Positions 28,451 through 35,736 of a stretch of 64,000 bases of DNA are shown here, piece by piece. The first letter of the stretch is position 1, and the number at the start of each line of letters is the position of its first letter. The stretch is from Vibrio sp. JC009. GTDB taxonomy: Bacteria; Pseudomonadota; Gammaproteobacteria; Enterobacterales; Vibrionaceae. The DNA is taken from assembly GCF_029016485.1 (NCBI RefSeq), contig NZ_CP092106.1, positions 186,001-250,000 on the forward strand. Reading direction: 5' to 3'. Made by a program: the position numbers and the translations under genes. The notes beneath the pieces were generated by a model. The model ran no database searches. It saw nothing but the letters and a program-made list of their open reading frames with translations, and was not told the origin of the DNA.

Positions 28451-29198
28451 TAAAGAAATCCTGAAAGTACAGGCTAACATGCTCAGACTCTATGGCCTGC
28501 AAGCGCATTGGGCTGAGTTGACAGAAGAGCAACAGCAATGGCTGAGCGTCTGGTTCAACTGGGAGCTTACTGAACGTCAGCAGCGCTCATTAGAGCGTCG
28601 GTTGCGAAGCGCCAAACTGGGACACTTCAAACCACTGGCAGAGTTCGACTGGGACTGGCCACAGCACATTGATCAACAGACTATCCATGAACTCATGCAA
28701 CTGACCTTCTTCGCTGAAGCCAGTAACGTGATCCTAATAGGCAGTAACGGGGTTGGCAAATCCACTATCGCGCAGAATCTGGCCCATCAGGCGGTGATTG
28801 AAGGGCATACAGCCCTGTTTATCACAGCGGCTAATATGCTCAGCGACCTGGCAGCACAGGATGGCGATAACGCTTTGCGGCGCAGACTTAAACACTATGC
28901 TCAACCCGACCTGTTGGTGATAGATGAAATCGGTTATCTCTCTTACTCAAATCGTCATGCTGACTTACTGTTCGAGATCGTCAACCGCCGTTACGAGCAA
29001 CGCTCAACGGTGATCACGACCAACCGGGTCTTCAGTGAATGGAACGAAGTCTTCCCCAACTCAGCTTGTGTTGTCTCACTTGTCGATCGGCTCGTACATC
29101 ACAGCGAGATCCTCACTATCGAAGGCGAGTCCTACCGGATCAAAGAAGCCAAAGAGCAGGCAGAAAAACGTAAACCAACCAGGCGGGGGAAAAACTGA
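28440..29198 (+). CDS. istB: IS21-family ATP-binding helper IstB
   Basis: A 252-residue AAA+ ATPase related to DnaC. Walker A is IGSNGVGKST (about residues 100-109), Walker B is LLVIDEIGYLS (about 158-168), and TTNRVFSEWNEVFPN is the sensor-1 region. IstB assembles on DNA and directs IstA to targets. It overlaps istA by 11 nt and its TGA overlaps the ATG of a small downstream gene. Intact. Confidence 0.93.
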   Translation: MSSDKEILKVQANMLRLYGLQAHWAELTEEQQQWLSVWFNWELTERQQRSLERRLRSAKLGHFKPLAEFDWDWPQHIDQQTIHELMQLTFFAEASNVILIGSNGVGKSTIAQNLAHQAVIEGHTALFITAANMLSDLAAQDGDNALRRRLKHYAQPDLLVIDEIGYLSYSNRHADLLFEIVNRRYEQRSTVITTNRVFSEWNEVFPNSACVVSLVDRLVHHSEILTIEGESYRIKEAKEQAEKRKPTRRGKN

Positions 29199-29374
29199 TG
29201 AGAAGAATAGCGGTGACCATATACTGGTCTGCGGAAGAAGCGGACACCGTTTACCAGTTCCTTGGCGAGCTGAGAGAAGTTATCTGGCAAATCTATGGTC
29301 AGGATATAGAGGAAATGTACCGGGAAGCAACATCACAGGAAACGGATAGCTTTAACGATGATCTGACGTTCTAA
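29198..29374 (+). CDS. Small acidic protein at the 3' end of the IS21-type element
   Basis: A 58-codon frame starting with an ATG inside the istB stop (TGATG) and reading RRIAVTIYWSAEEADTVYQF, then an acidic C-terminus (SFNDDLTF). The coupling to istB and its place before the right end suggest a real gene. I do not recognise a family; it may be an accessory factor of the element. Confidence 0.5.
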   Translation: MRRIAVTIYWSAEEADTVYQFLGELREVIWQIYGQDIEEMYREATSQETDSFNDDLTF

Positions 29375-29415
29375 ATCTACAGCGCCAGTGAAGGTCGCGA
29401 TCTGTCCTCAAAAAA

Positions 29416-29453
29416 CTGCGGCAAATAGTCGCGGTTCTTCACCGGCGTTAACA
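29416..29453 (-). repeat. Right inverted terminal repeat of the IS21-type element
   Basis: It begins CTGCGGCAAATAG and ends GTTAACA; the reverse complement matches the left end (26198-26235). The duplicated target GCTCA follows at 29454-29458. Confidence 0.88.
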
Positions 29454-29603
29454 GCTCATGCTGATCAGAAAGATTTGCTGCGCTTTGTTGAAGGGATTGA
29501 GAGTAAGCCTGGTGAAATTCATCTGGTGCATGGAGAAGAGTGTGCGAGAGTGGCTTTGAAGGAAGCTTTGGGTGATGCTGGTTATAAGAATGTTATTGAG
29601 TGA
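29454..29603 (+). pseudogene. 3' fragment of the split beta-CASP metallo-beta-lactamase gene
   Basis: The sequence begins with the second GCTCA copy and reads AHADQKDLLRFVEGI, then KPGEIHLVHGEECARVALKE, which is the standard end of these RNA-processing hydrolases, including the last metal-region His. Without the element and one target copy it continues directly from VHSMSGYSAH at 26197. It has no start of its own and is presumably silent. Confidence 0.88.
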
Positions 29604-29676
29604 TATCTGTTACGCAAAATGGAATAAAATCATATAACGAGTACTATAGGTGTCATTAATTGCTTTTTGAGCTTGT

Positions 29677-29698
29677 AATGTGTGCTATACTGCACATT
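29677..29698 (+). promoter_or_regulatory. Palindrome over an extended -10: probable autoregulated hipA-hipB promoter
   Basis: TGCTATACT (29683-29691) is an extended -10 sequence. It lies inside the imperfect palindrome AATGTG (29677-29682) ... CACATT (29693-29698). HipB-type antitoxins repress their operons by binding such palindromes, so this is a likely operator. The start codon is 22 nt downstream of the palindrome. Confidence 0.55.
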
Positions 29699-29720
29699 AT
29701 GATTGTCATGGGAAGCTCAT

Positions 29721-31070
29721 ATGAAACATTTAACGTTACAGGCTTTTTTGGAAATGCAATGGGTAGATATCGCGACCATTGGCTTTCCGAATAGTGAACA
29801 AAACTCTTATCAGCTTACGATCTTAGACTACGAGTCTGGTTATGCTCTGGAGTTTTTGGAGCGTGATGACAACCATGCTGTATCGTTAAATTATCCGGTA
29901 TCACTGTTTTTTGATGACAAAGGGAAGCCGGGCTGGCTTAAATTCCTTGATGATATTGTACCAAGTGGGGCCAGCAGACGTTATTGGATCAATTATCTGG
30001 ACTTGGAAGGGCTGACAGTAGATCAGCAAAACTATGTTCTTCTGAAACACGGGACTATATCTCCTGTTGGTAACCTCAGAGTTAAAGAGTCACTTCCGGA
30101 ATTTAATCCACTGGCAGAAAGCCTGTTTTTTTCAATTGATGATGTAAAAAACCGGGCAAGTGATTTTCTGGACTATGCTCAGTTGCGAGGGGCAACTGCT
30201 GGCGGTGCAACGGGAGCAGGGGGGGAGGCTCCTAAGTTACTGCTAAGGTGTAGTGCGAAAGAACAAATATGGATTGATACCTACCAGAATAATCTTGCTA
30301 ATCAGGATATTCACTATCTGGTTAAGTACCCCAGAGGATCTCGCTTAGAAGTGGACTGCAATATATTAAGGGCAGAATATTATTATTATCATGAATTGGC
30401 AGCTTTGGGGTTTGATACTATTCCAATAGAGAATATGCGGTTGGAAGAGGGAGTTAATTATCCTTCACTATGGCTGCCCAGGTTTGATGTGTCTTTTTCA
30501 GAAGAAGGACAGGTAAAGCGCTATAGCATGGAATCTGTATACTCAATGCTTGATAAGTCCCCAGGGGTTACGCTTGACCATGAAAGCGTGATAAGGGAAG
30601 TGATTCAGAAAATCACTTCCAGCCATATGGTAATAGCTCAGGGTTTCCATTTTGATGTAAAAGCATTTGTTGTTGAGTGGGTTAGGCGGGATTTGCTCAA
30701 TATCATTTTTGGTAATAGTGATAACCATGGTCGTAACACCTCATTTATAAAGGATGAAGGTTCTATCCGTTTGGCTCCAGTTTATGATTTTGCTCCGATG
30801 AAAGCAGATCCGGAAGGTATACCAAGAACGACTAAGTGGGGACAACAGTTTGAAGTCGGAGGTGAGTATAACTTTCCGGGAATAGCGGACTCACTTGCTG
30901 ATTTAATTCCGGCAGAGGAATTGTTAACTGCTTTAAAGGCCAGTGCTAAGCAACTGTTGGATCTGAAAGCAAGGCTAGAGCAAAGGGGCGTTCCGGAACA
31001 AATAATCACTATGCCAGCTATCGGGTTTGATTATATCCCTGAGAAGTTAACCAGGTGGGGGCTATTATGA
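29721..31070 (+). CDS. HipA-family serine/threonine kinase toxin
   Basis: A 449-residue HipA-like protein. The glycine-rich loop is GGATAGGATGAGGEAPKLLL-like near residue 160, followed by YLVKYPRG (about 194, the ATP-binding Lys), then GNSDNHGRNTSF near 334 with catalytic Asp and Asn, and LAPVYDFAPM near 353 with the metal-binding Asp. HipA toxins phosphorylate a target such as a glutamyl-tRNA synthetase and arrest growth; the target here is unknown. ATG 29721 has GGGAAG upstream; a TTG at 29703 is rejected. The stop overlaps the HipB-like start by 4 nt. The toxin comes first, the reverse of E. coli hipBA. Confidence 0.82.
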   Translation: MKHLTLQAFLEMQWVDIATIGFPNSEQNSYQLTILDYESGYALEFLERDDNHAVSLNYPVSLFFDDKGKPGWLKFLDDIVPSGASRRYWINYLDLEGLTVDQQNYVLLKHGTISPVGNLRVKESLPEFNPLAESLFFSIDDVKNRASDFLDYAQLRGATAGGATGAGGEAPKLLLRCSAKEQIWIDTYQNNLANQDIHYLVKYPRGSRLEVDCNILRAEYYYYHELAALGFDTIPIENMRLEEGVNYPSLWLPRFDVSFSEEGQVKRYSMESVYSMLDKSPGVTLDHESVIREVIQKITSSHMVIAQGFHFDVKAFVVEWVRRDLLNIIFGNSDNHGRNTSFIKDEGSIRLAPVYDFAPMKADPEGIPRTTKWGQQFEVGGEYNFPGIADSLADLIPAEELLTALKASAKQLLDLKARLEQRGVPEQIITMPAIGFDYIPEKLTRWGLL

Positions 31071-31501
31071 AAAATCAATCGGCTGACGAAACTATCCGAA
31101 AGATTAAAGCGAAGCAGCAGGCATCCAATGTTTCTGCAGTGAATGAGAAAGAAGTTACGTACACCGTAAACCCTCAGAGTCGACAAAGAGCTTCAAAAGA
31201 TACGGTGCCTATGGATGCTCAGCGCAGAAAGATTGCGATGGATAGGATTATAAAAAAAGTTTTGCTTGGGGAAATAACCCAGGGGCAGGCTTTGAAGGCG
31301 TTGCGGGTAGAGGTTTTGGGATTACGGCAGGATTCATTTGCAGAAATAGTTTCGGTTTCCAGAAAGACATTGTCTGAAGTGGAAAATGATAAGGGAAATT
31401 ACACATCCGAGATTATTAATAAGCTCTTTAAGCCGTTTGGGTTGCAGATGGGGCTTGTTCCAACTTCCCGGCATCGGTTATTGGATCTTCTTTCTGATTA
31501 A
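31067..31501 (+). CDS. XRE-family HTH protein, HipB-like antitoxin
   Basis: A 144-residue protein with a charged N-terminal half and a C-terminal Cro/C1 HTH: LRQDSFAEIVSVSRKTLSEVE near residue 91 and NKLFKPFGLQMGLV near 119. It begins at ATG 31067 inside the toxin stop (ATGA), so the two are translated together. By analogy it neutralises the kinase and represses the palindromic promoter at 29677-29698. The N-terminal extension of about 75 residues is longer than in HipB (88 residues in total) and may bind the toxin. Confidence 0.75.
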   Translation: MKNQSADETIRKIKAKQQASNVSAVNEKEVTYTVNPQSRQRASKDTVPMDAQRRKIAMDRIIKKVLLGEITQGQALKALRVEVLGLRQDSFAEIVSVSRKTLSEVENDKGNYTSEIINKLFKPFGLQMGLVPTSRHRLLDLLSD

Positions 31502-31514
31502 TGAAAAATTTAAT

Positions 31515-31906
31515 TCATTCTGATTTTCTCTGCTCCAGGTGAGCTAAACCTGCGGAGGCGAACTCCATCAATTCGGAGTATTTTCTTTTTCTGATTATAT
31601 ATTCAACAGTTGTCTGATCTATATTGAGATAGTCGTGTACGAGCGCATTCCGCATTCCGACTATTGGGCGCCAGTCAGTTTTTACAGCAACGGGAATTTG
31701 ATTCTCTTGCAGGCGCTGAAAGGCCATATATGCGTCAGAAGGGGATACTCCGATCAGATCTTTGCTCCAGTGTTTAGCAATCCCTATGCAAGCCTCAATC
31801 AATATCTGCAGTGTTCGTTCTGCGGCACGATACTCGTAACGGCTGAAGGAGCGTTCTGAGATAAGCCATCTAATTCTGAAGAAATTAGGGCTACACGCTC
31901 TCTCAT
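31515..31906 (-). pseudogene. Frameshifted HepT-like (HEPN) toxin gene
   Basis: Two frames join into one HepT/DUF86-type protein. From ATG 31906 one frame reads MRERVALISSELDGL. The other frame gives SFSRYEYRAAERTLQILIEA, then GIAKHWSKDL, and MRNALVHDYLNID, which holds the RX4-6H RNase motif of HEPN toxins (Arg, His, Tyr). The frame change lies near 31850-31865. The active-site end is intact but no single frame encodes the whole protein. A fragment of its antitoxin partner lies just upstream. Confidence 0.72.
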
Positions 31907-31917
31907 TGATTGAGTGT

Positions 31918-31999
31918 AAGTATTATCGCGGGAGCCATATAGTCATAGTGCATCTATGTTTTGATCGTTGCTAGCAAGAGCTACTATATCTTCAAGCAC
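31918..31999 (-). pseudogene. Remnant of an MntA-like nucleotidyltransferase antitoxin
   Basis: From GTG 31999, with AAAGG upstream, the sequence reads VLEDIVALASNDQNIDAL, a stop (TGA, likely from TGG), then LYGSR, the start of the GSx10DxD nucleotidyltransferase motif. The rest of the gene is missing and the frame runs straight into the HepT-like start. This fits an in-frame stop plus a large internal deletion. Together with the frameshifted HepT gene it marks a dead MntA-HepT module. Confidence 0.6.
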
Positions 32000-32067
32000 T
32001 TTTTTACCTTTCAGAGAAGTATATACATGAGCTGAGGACAGATACTCCGGGCTTTAGCGGCACGAAG

Positions 32068-33282
32068 TTACTGAAGTTCTTCCATAAACAGTTGTCCAAA
32101 AATATCATACATATCGTTCTGGTTCATTCTTTCCCGTAGTGCAACCTGCATCGCTTTGACGGTTTTCAGCCCGGTAATTTTGCCTTCCATCTGTTCTAGC
32201 TCATAGTTCAGGCTTTGCACATAGTCAGATATAGACTTCTCTCTTGCCTGTTTATTGCCACCACCGAATCGCTGCCAAATCATCGTTTTCAGCTCAGGTC
32301 CATACTGAAGCTCTTGATGTGCCTGGTTTAGCTGGGTGATCTTATCTTTCAGAGCGTGTTCCAGTCCGGTCAGGGAGTGCTTGTCAAAGGTTAGCTCGAA
32401 ATCAGGCAGGTGAGTCTGTGCCAGAATTAGCATAGCGAAGGTATCCTGATCCTTTTTAGCCAGAGATAACTGCTGCATCAGAGTTTTCTTATGCTCTTTT
32501 TTCTCTGGATCCGATTCCTTATCCGGGTGCAGTTGCCTGGCAAGCTGCCTGTATAGCTTGGTTATCTCTTTAGTCTGGAAGAATGCCAGGCTCTTCTCTG
32601 ACGACATCTGACTGCCGTGGAACGATGAGTGGTGAGATGAACTGCTATGCCCAAATGGATCGCTGTCAAACGCATCATCTTCAAAACCTTCCCAGTCTAT
32701 TCCCTCGTCTTCATCCTCTTCATCAAAGGCGTTTGCTTTCTGCTCCATATATTCCTCTACGAAGTTTTTAAATTTCAGAGGATCTTTGACCATTTCGGTA
32801 AGTTCTTCGTCACTGAGCATAAGGTCTTCGCCGAAGATCTCAGACAGCTCCTCGCGAAAATTGTCTAATTCATAGGGATCGAACTCGAGTTGCGAGTTGT
32901 CTTTTGGGGCTGCCTCTATCAGGGCCTGGGTGAACTCTTCTCTTAGCTCAGTGGTGGAAATGTGCCTGAATGGGTTGGATTCCAGGATGGTGAGTTCTTC
33001 TTCAATCCATGCATAGAGAGCTTCCCGCTGATAACCTTTAATCGTTTTACGTGGAATAAATTTCAGCAGATGACGAATAAACTTTTCCGTTGCTGCACAG
33101 ACATCTTGCTCTGATTTCTCTGCTTTTTGCTTAAACTGAGCCAGAAAATCATCCAGTTTTTTTTCATAGCGATCGTTTCTGGCCTGATTTTTCTCCACAT
33201 CTTTCCAGAGTTTCTGGAGCTTGGTCCACTCTTTGCCTTTCTTTGTTGTGTTGGTGATATCTGTAATGGTTAAGGTATTCAT
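32068..33282 (-). CDS. J-domain protein of unknown role
   Basis: A 404-residue soluble, acidic protein. A J-domain-like segment near residues 235-290 contains EITKLYRQLARQLHPDKESD, with the HPD motif that stimulates Hsp70 ATPase. The N-terminal half is charged and helical, and a long acidic stretch (AFDEEDEDEGIDWEGFEDDA) precedes the J-domain. There is no Gly/Phe or zinc region, so this is not DnaJ itself but a specialised co-chaperone. It lies upstream of the decayed HepT module on the same strand; three short direct repeats precede its start. Partner and role are unknown. Confidence 0.72.
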   Translation of the reverse strand: MNTLTITDITNTTKKGKEWTKLQKLWKDVEKNQARNDRYEKKLDDFLAQFKQKAEKSEQDVCAATEKFIRHLLKFIPRKTIKGYQREALYAWIEEELTILESNPFRHISTTELREEFTQALIEAAPKDNSQLEFDPYELDNFREELSEIFGEDLMLSDEELTEMVKDPLKFKNFVEEYMEQKANAFDEEDEDEGIDWEGFEDDAFDSDPFGHSSSSHHSSFHGSQMSSEKSLAFFQTKEITKLYRQLARQLHPDKESDPEKKEHKKTLMQQLSLAKKDQDTFAMLILAQTHLPDFELTFDKHSLTGLEHALKDKITQLNQAHQELQYGPELKTMIWQRFGGGNKQAREKSISDYVQSLNYELEQMEGKITGLKTVKAMQVALRERMNQNDMYDIFGQLFMEELQ

Positions 33283-33314
33283 CGTCTGTTCTTTGTTAAT
33301 AAATATCAGATTAA

Positions 33315-33376
33315 CTCTGGTTATCTGGGAATATGATTATGGTTATTTGGGAATCTGTCTCTGGTTATCTGGGAAT
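33315..33376. repeat. Three short direct repeats upstream of the J-domain gene
   Basis: CTCTGGTTATCTGGGAAT (33315-33332 and 33359-33376) and the variant TATGGTTATTTGGGAAT (33338-33354) are spaced 21-23 bp apart, about two helical turns. They lie before the J-domain gene on its promoter side and could bind a regulator. Confidence 0.6.
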
Positions 33377-33405
33377 TTACAACGCTGGAGATAACGACTC
33401 CGTCC

Positions 33406-34008
33406 TCACTTTTTTTCAATCACGGCTCTGTGATGCAACTTCGATTCATCTTCGCTCCAGAGGCTATCCAGAAATTCATCAAAGTTGCTTTTATCTATCT
33501 GGGTTTTAATGCAGCTTAGCTGATCATAAAGATACACATTGCGGTCTTCACGCTCGATGGCATAACCCAGTTGTTCCTGCCACATGAACATCCCGCCAAA
33601 GCTGTGATAAACGTCTGAGATGATAACCGTGTAGTTTTCGATGAGGTAATGATCAAAGACCTGACCGACAAAGTCTTGTGTGGCTCTTTTATATGCTGGT
33701 TTCATACGGTTTCGCCAAACCAGAGATTGGGTTACACCAGCGATGTTAAGCTCTTCATCGGTAACTTTAACTATATTGCAGTAATAAAGAACAGATTGTT
33801 CAGAATCGAGCAGTAGAGCTAGTTTAAATCCGGAGTCATTCTCGTCATAGCGAATGAATCGGCAACCGACTGGTATTACAAGCTTGGTATCTTTTAACTC
33901 GTAACCATTTTGGGCTGCATGCAGGTACTCTTCCACGTTTCTTCCGCGCTTTGCCAGAAACGCGAAGTCTTGCTTCATATCTTTGGGGTCGTAGAAGATC
34001 TGCGGCAT
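33406..34008 (-). CDS. Conserved-looking hypothetical protein
   Basis: A 200-residue soluble protein without a signal peptide or membrane segment. I do not recognise a family. It alternates charged and aromatic residues (FYDPKDMKQDFAFLAKRGRN at the start, YHSFGGMFMWQEQLGYAIER near residue 140). It lies 123 bp upstream of the J-domain gene on the same strand, in an accessory region between toxin-antitoxin genes and a hairpin array. The long, clean frame and good codon use support a real gene. Confidence 0.55.
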   Translation of the reverse strand: MPQIFYDPKDMKQDFAFLAKRGRNVEEYLHAAQNGYELKDTKLVIPVGCRFIRYDENDSGFKLALLLDSEQSVLYYCNIVKVTDEELNIAGVTQSLVWRNRMKPAYKRATQDFVGQVFDHYLIENYTVIISDVYHSFGGMFMWQEQLGYAIEREDRNVYLYDQLSCIKTQIDKSNFDEFLDSLWSEDESKLHHRAVIEKK

Positions 34009-34095
34009 AGTAAAGTCCGTAAGTTAACGTGAAAACGAACAAATTATAACATAGAAAAAGATAACCGGATGTTCTGGTGAAGCTGCTTCTTATGC

Positions 34096-34221
34096 GCTAT
34101 ACATGAAACCTGCAAAAACACGTTTCATGTATAGCTGAGATTATGCTTTTGGCTATACATAAAAGCTGCTAAAGTTGATTTCATGTATAGCTCGATTTGC
34201 ATTTCCAGCTATACATAAAAC
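34096..34221. repeat. Array of two and a half palindromes, GCTATACATGAAAC type
   Basis: GCTATACATGAAAC (34096-34109) pairs perfectly with GTTTCATGTATAGC (34122-34135). A second copy, GCTATACATAAAA (34152-34164) with TTTCATGTATAGC (34179-34191), follows 56 bp later. A third left arm, GCTATACATAAAAC (34208-34221), follows after another 56 bp without a right arm. The even 56-bp period and the hairpin form suggest structured RNA, a protein-binding array or a small mobile repeat. Confidence 0.8.
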
Positions 34222-34292
34222 CTGTTAATTCACGCCAATCCTGTTGCTGAAAGTGTTGTGGATGAAGACTATTTCGATGAAATTATTGAATA

Positions 34293-35459
34293 TTAATCCG
34301 AGCCAAAAAGATCTCTGGTGTAGACTTTGTCAGCCACATCTTCAAGCGCTCCTGTCATCCGGTTTGCAACGATAACGTCTGACATAAACTTAAACTTATC
34401 AAGTTCACGGATTACTTTCGAGTGGAAGAAGTGTTCTTCATTTAGTGCTGGTTCGTATATGACAACCTTGATTCCCTTTGCCTTCAGGCGCTTCATAATC
34501 CCTTGGATAGAAGATTCTCTGAAGTTATCTGAGCCTGACTTCATTATTAAGCGATAGATACCAACCACTTTGGGATTTCGTTTAACAATCGAATCGGCAA
34601 TAAAATCTTTACGGGTACGGTTTGCATTTACAATGGCACCAATAATGTTGTTTGGAACGGTTTGATAGTTCGCCAGAAGTTGCTTGGTGTCTTTCGGAAG
34701 ACAGTAACCGCCGTAGCCAAAAGAAGGGTTGTTGTAGTGATTACCGATTCGTGGATCTAAGCCAATTCCTTCAATGATTTGCCGTGAGTTCAGGCCAAAG
34801 GCTTCTGCGTAGGAGTCTAATTCGTTAAAAAAAGCTATGCGCATTGCCAGATAGGTATTAGAGAACAGCTTTACCGCTTCTGCTTCTGTTGAATTCGTAT
34901 ACAAAACAGGAATATCGGTCTTAATCGCCCCCTCTATTAACAAGCCAGCAAAGGTTTTCGCTCTTTCACTCTGCTCGCCAATAATGATGCGAGAAGGGTA
35001 GAGGTTGTCATAGAGGGCTCGGCCTTCACGCAGAAATTCCGGAGAGAAGATAATATTGTCACTGTTAAATAGTGCTTTTACCTTTTCTGTGTAACCTACC
35101 GGTACCGTTGATTTGATAACCATGACGGCATTTGGGTTGATCGCCATTACATCCCGGATAACGGATTCAACTGAAGAGGTATTGAAATAGTTTGTGTCAG
35201 GATCATAGTCTGTTGGGGTTGCGATAATAATAAAGTCAGCGTCTTTATACGCAGCTTCCTTGTCCATTGTGGCAACAAAGTTAAGCTCTTTTGTTTTTAG
35301 GAACGCTTCTACTTCCTTGTCTGCTATAGGGGATTGCTTTTCATTCAGAAGTTTTACCTTATGCTCAAGAATGTCAACGGCAACAACCTCGTGGTTTTGC
35401 GCCAGCAATATGCCATTCGACAAACCCACATATCCAGTACCTGATACAGCTATTTTCAA
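34293..35459 (-). CDS. ugd: UDP-glucose 6-dehydrogenase
   Basis: A 388-residue NAD-dependent dehydrogenase. The N-terminal loop is [17 protein letters not shown] (residues 4-20), [16 protein letters not shown] (about 140) and [16 protein letters not shown] (about 247) carry the substrate-binding and catalytic Cys residues. It oxidises UDP-glucose to UDP-glucuronate in the cytoplasm, a precursor of acidic capsule or O-antigen sugars. The length matches the 388-residue E. coli-type Ugd. It diverges from the ops-controlled polysaccharide operon to the right. Confidence 0.93.
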   Translation of the reverse strand: MKIAVSGTGYVGLSNGILLAQNHEVVAVDILEHKVKLLNEKQSPIADKEVEAFLKTKELNFVATMDKEAAYKDADFIIIATPTDYDPDTNYFNTSSVESVIRDVMAINPNAVMVIKSTVPVGYTEKVKALFNSDNIIFSPEFLREGRALYDNLYPSRIIIGEQSERAKTFAGLLIEGAIKTDIPVLYTNSTEAEAVKLFSNTYLAMRIAFFNELDSYAEAFGLNSRQIIEGIGLDPRIGNHYNNPSFGYGGYCLPKDTKQLLANYQTVPNNIIGAIVNANRTRKDFIADSIVKRNPKVVGIYRLIMKSGSDNFRESSIQGIMKRLKAKGIKVVIYEPALNEEHFFHSKVIRELDKFKFMSDVIVANRMTGALEDVADKVYTRDLFGSD

Positions 35460-35496
35460 TGCATTGTCCTTTTAGAGTGGTGTATAAATGAGTATA

Positions 35497-35590
35497 GACC
35501 TGCTTTTTTCTCTGGCCTGTGATGTTGGTTGCATGTGTGCTTAGGTATTTTGATGCAAAGTCGCCTATATTTATTTAGGTACGTATGGGA
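35497..35590 (+). pseudogene. Fragment of a sugar transferase gene, paralogous to 24397-24490
   Basis: About 94 bp align with the 5' part of the phosphoglycosyl transferase gene at 24358, covering the membrane helix and the start of the catalytic core. Blocks such as CCTGCTTTTT, TCTCTGGCC and TTGGTTG.ATGTGTGCT are shared or nearly so. In this copy the frame is broken by several stops. It is evidence of a former second copy of this gene, probably lost when the cassette to the right replaced an older polysaccharide cluster. Confidence 0.72.
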
Positions 35591-35616
35591 AAAGGTTATT
35601 GAACATAAGCTTTGAC

Positions 35617-35622
35617 TATAAT
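35617..35622 (+). promoter_or_regulatory. Consensus -10 box ahead of the ops-controlled operon
   Basis: TATAAT (35617-35622) is a perfect sigma70 -10. The -35 is poor, which could mean activator dependence. A start near 35629 would place the ops element in the leader RNA, as RfaH needs. Confidence 0.45.
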
Positions 35623-35658
35623 CTTGTATAAGAATTGGGAGATAAGTGCGTGTCTCAA

Positions 35659-35670
35659 GGCGGTAGCGTG
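35659..35670 (+). promoter_or_regulatory. ops element (RfaH recruitment site)
   Basis: GGCGGTAGCGTG matches the ops consensus GGCGGTAGYNTN found in JUMPStart leaders of polysaccharide operons. RNA polymerase pauses there and RfaH joins it, which prevents early termination across long, AT-rich operons. It lies 67 bp before the flippase start. Confidence 0.88.
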
Positions 35671-35736
35671 TTATTTATTGATTTTTAACGTTTAGGCACG
35701 AAACATTATACTCTTATCACAAAGTAAGGAACAGGT

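Larger units (their letters stand above)
26198..29453 (+). mobile_element. IS21-family insertion sequence with extra genes
   Basis: The 3256-bp element starts TGT and ends ACA. Its 38-bp ends (26198-26235 and 29416-29453) are imperfect inverted repeats with a perfect inner 13-bp part, CTATTTGCCGCAG read inward. A 5-bp duplication GCTCA flanks it. It encodes IstA and IstB, which define the family, plus an upstream Cys-rich protein and a downstream 58-residue protein overlapping istB. Base composition (more G+C) and codon use differ from the AT-rich genes around it, consistent with recent arrival. Confidence 0.93.

Noticed and set aside
29388..29447. Start of an independent small protein before the nuclease fragment
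   Set aside because: The frame begins inside the right end of the element; only the part from 29454 is native nuclease sequence.
34096..34221. CRISPR array
   Set aside because: The repeats are palindromic with only two and a half copies and no Cas genes are near.
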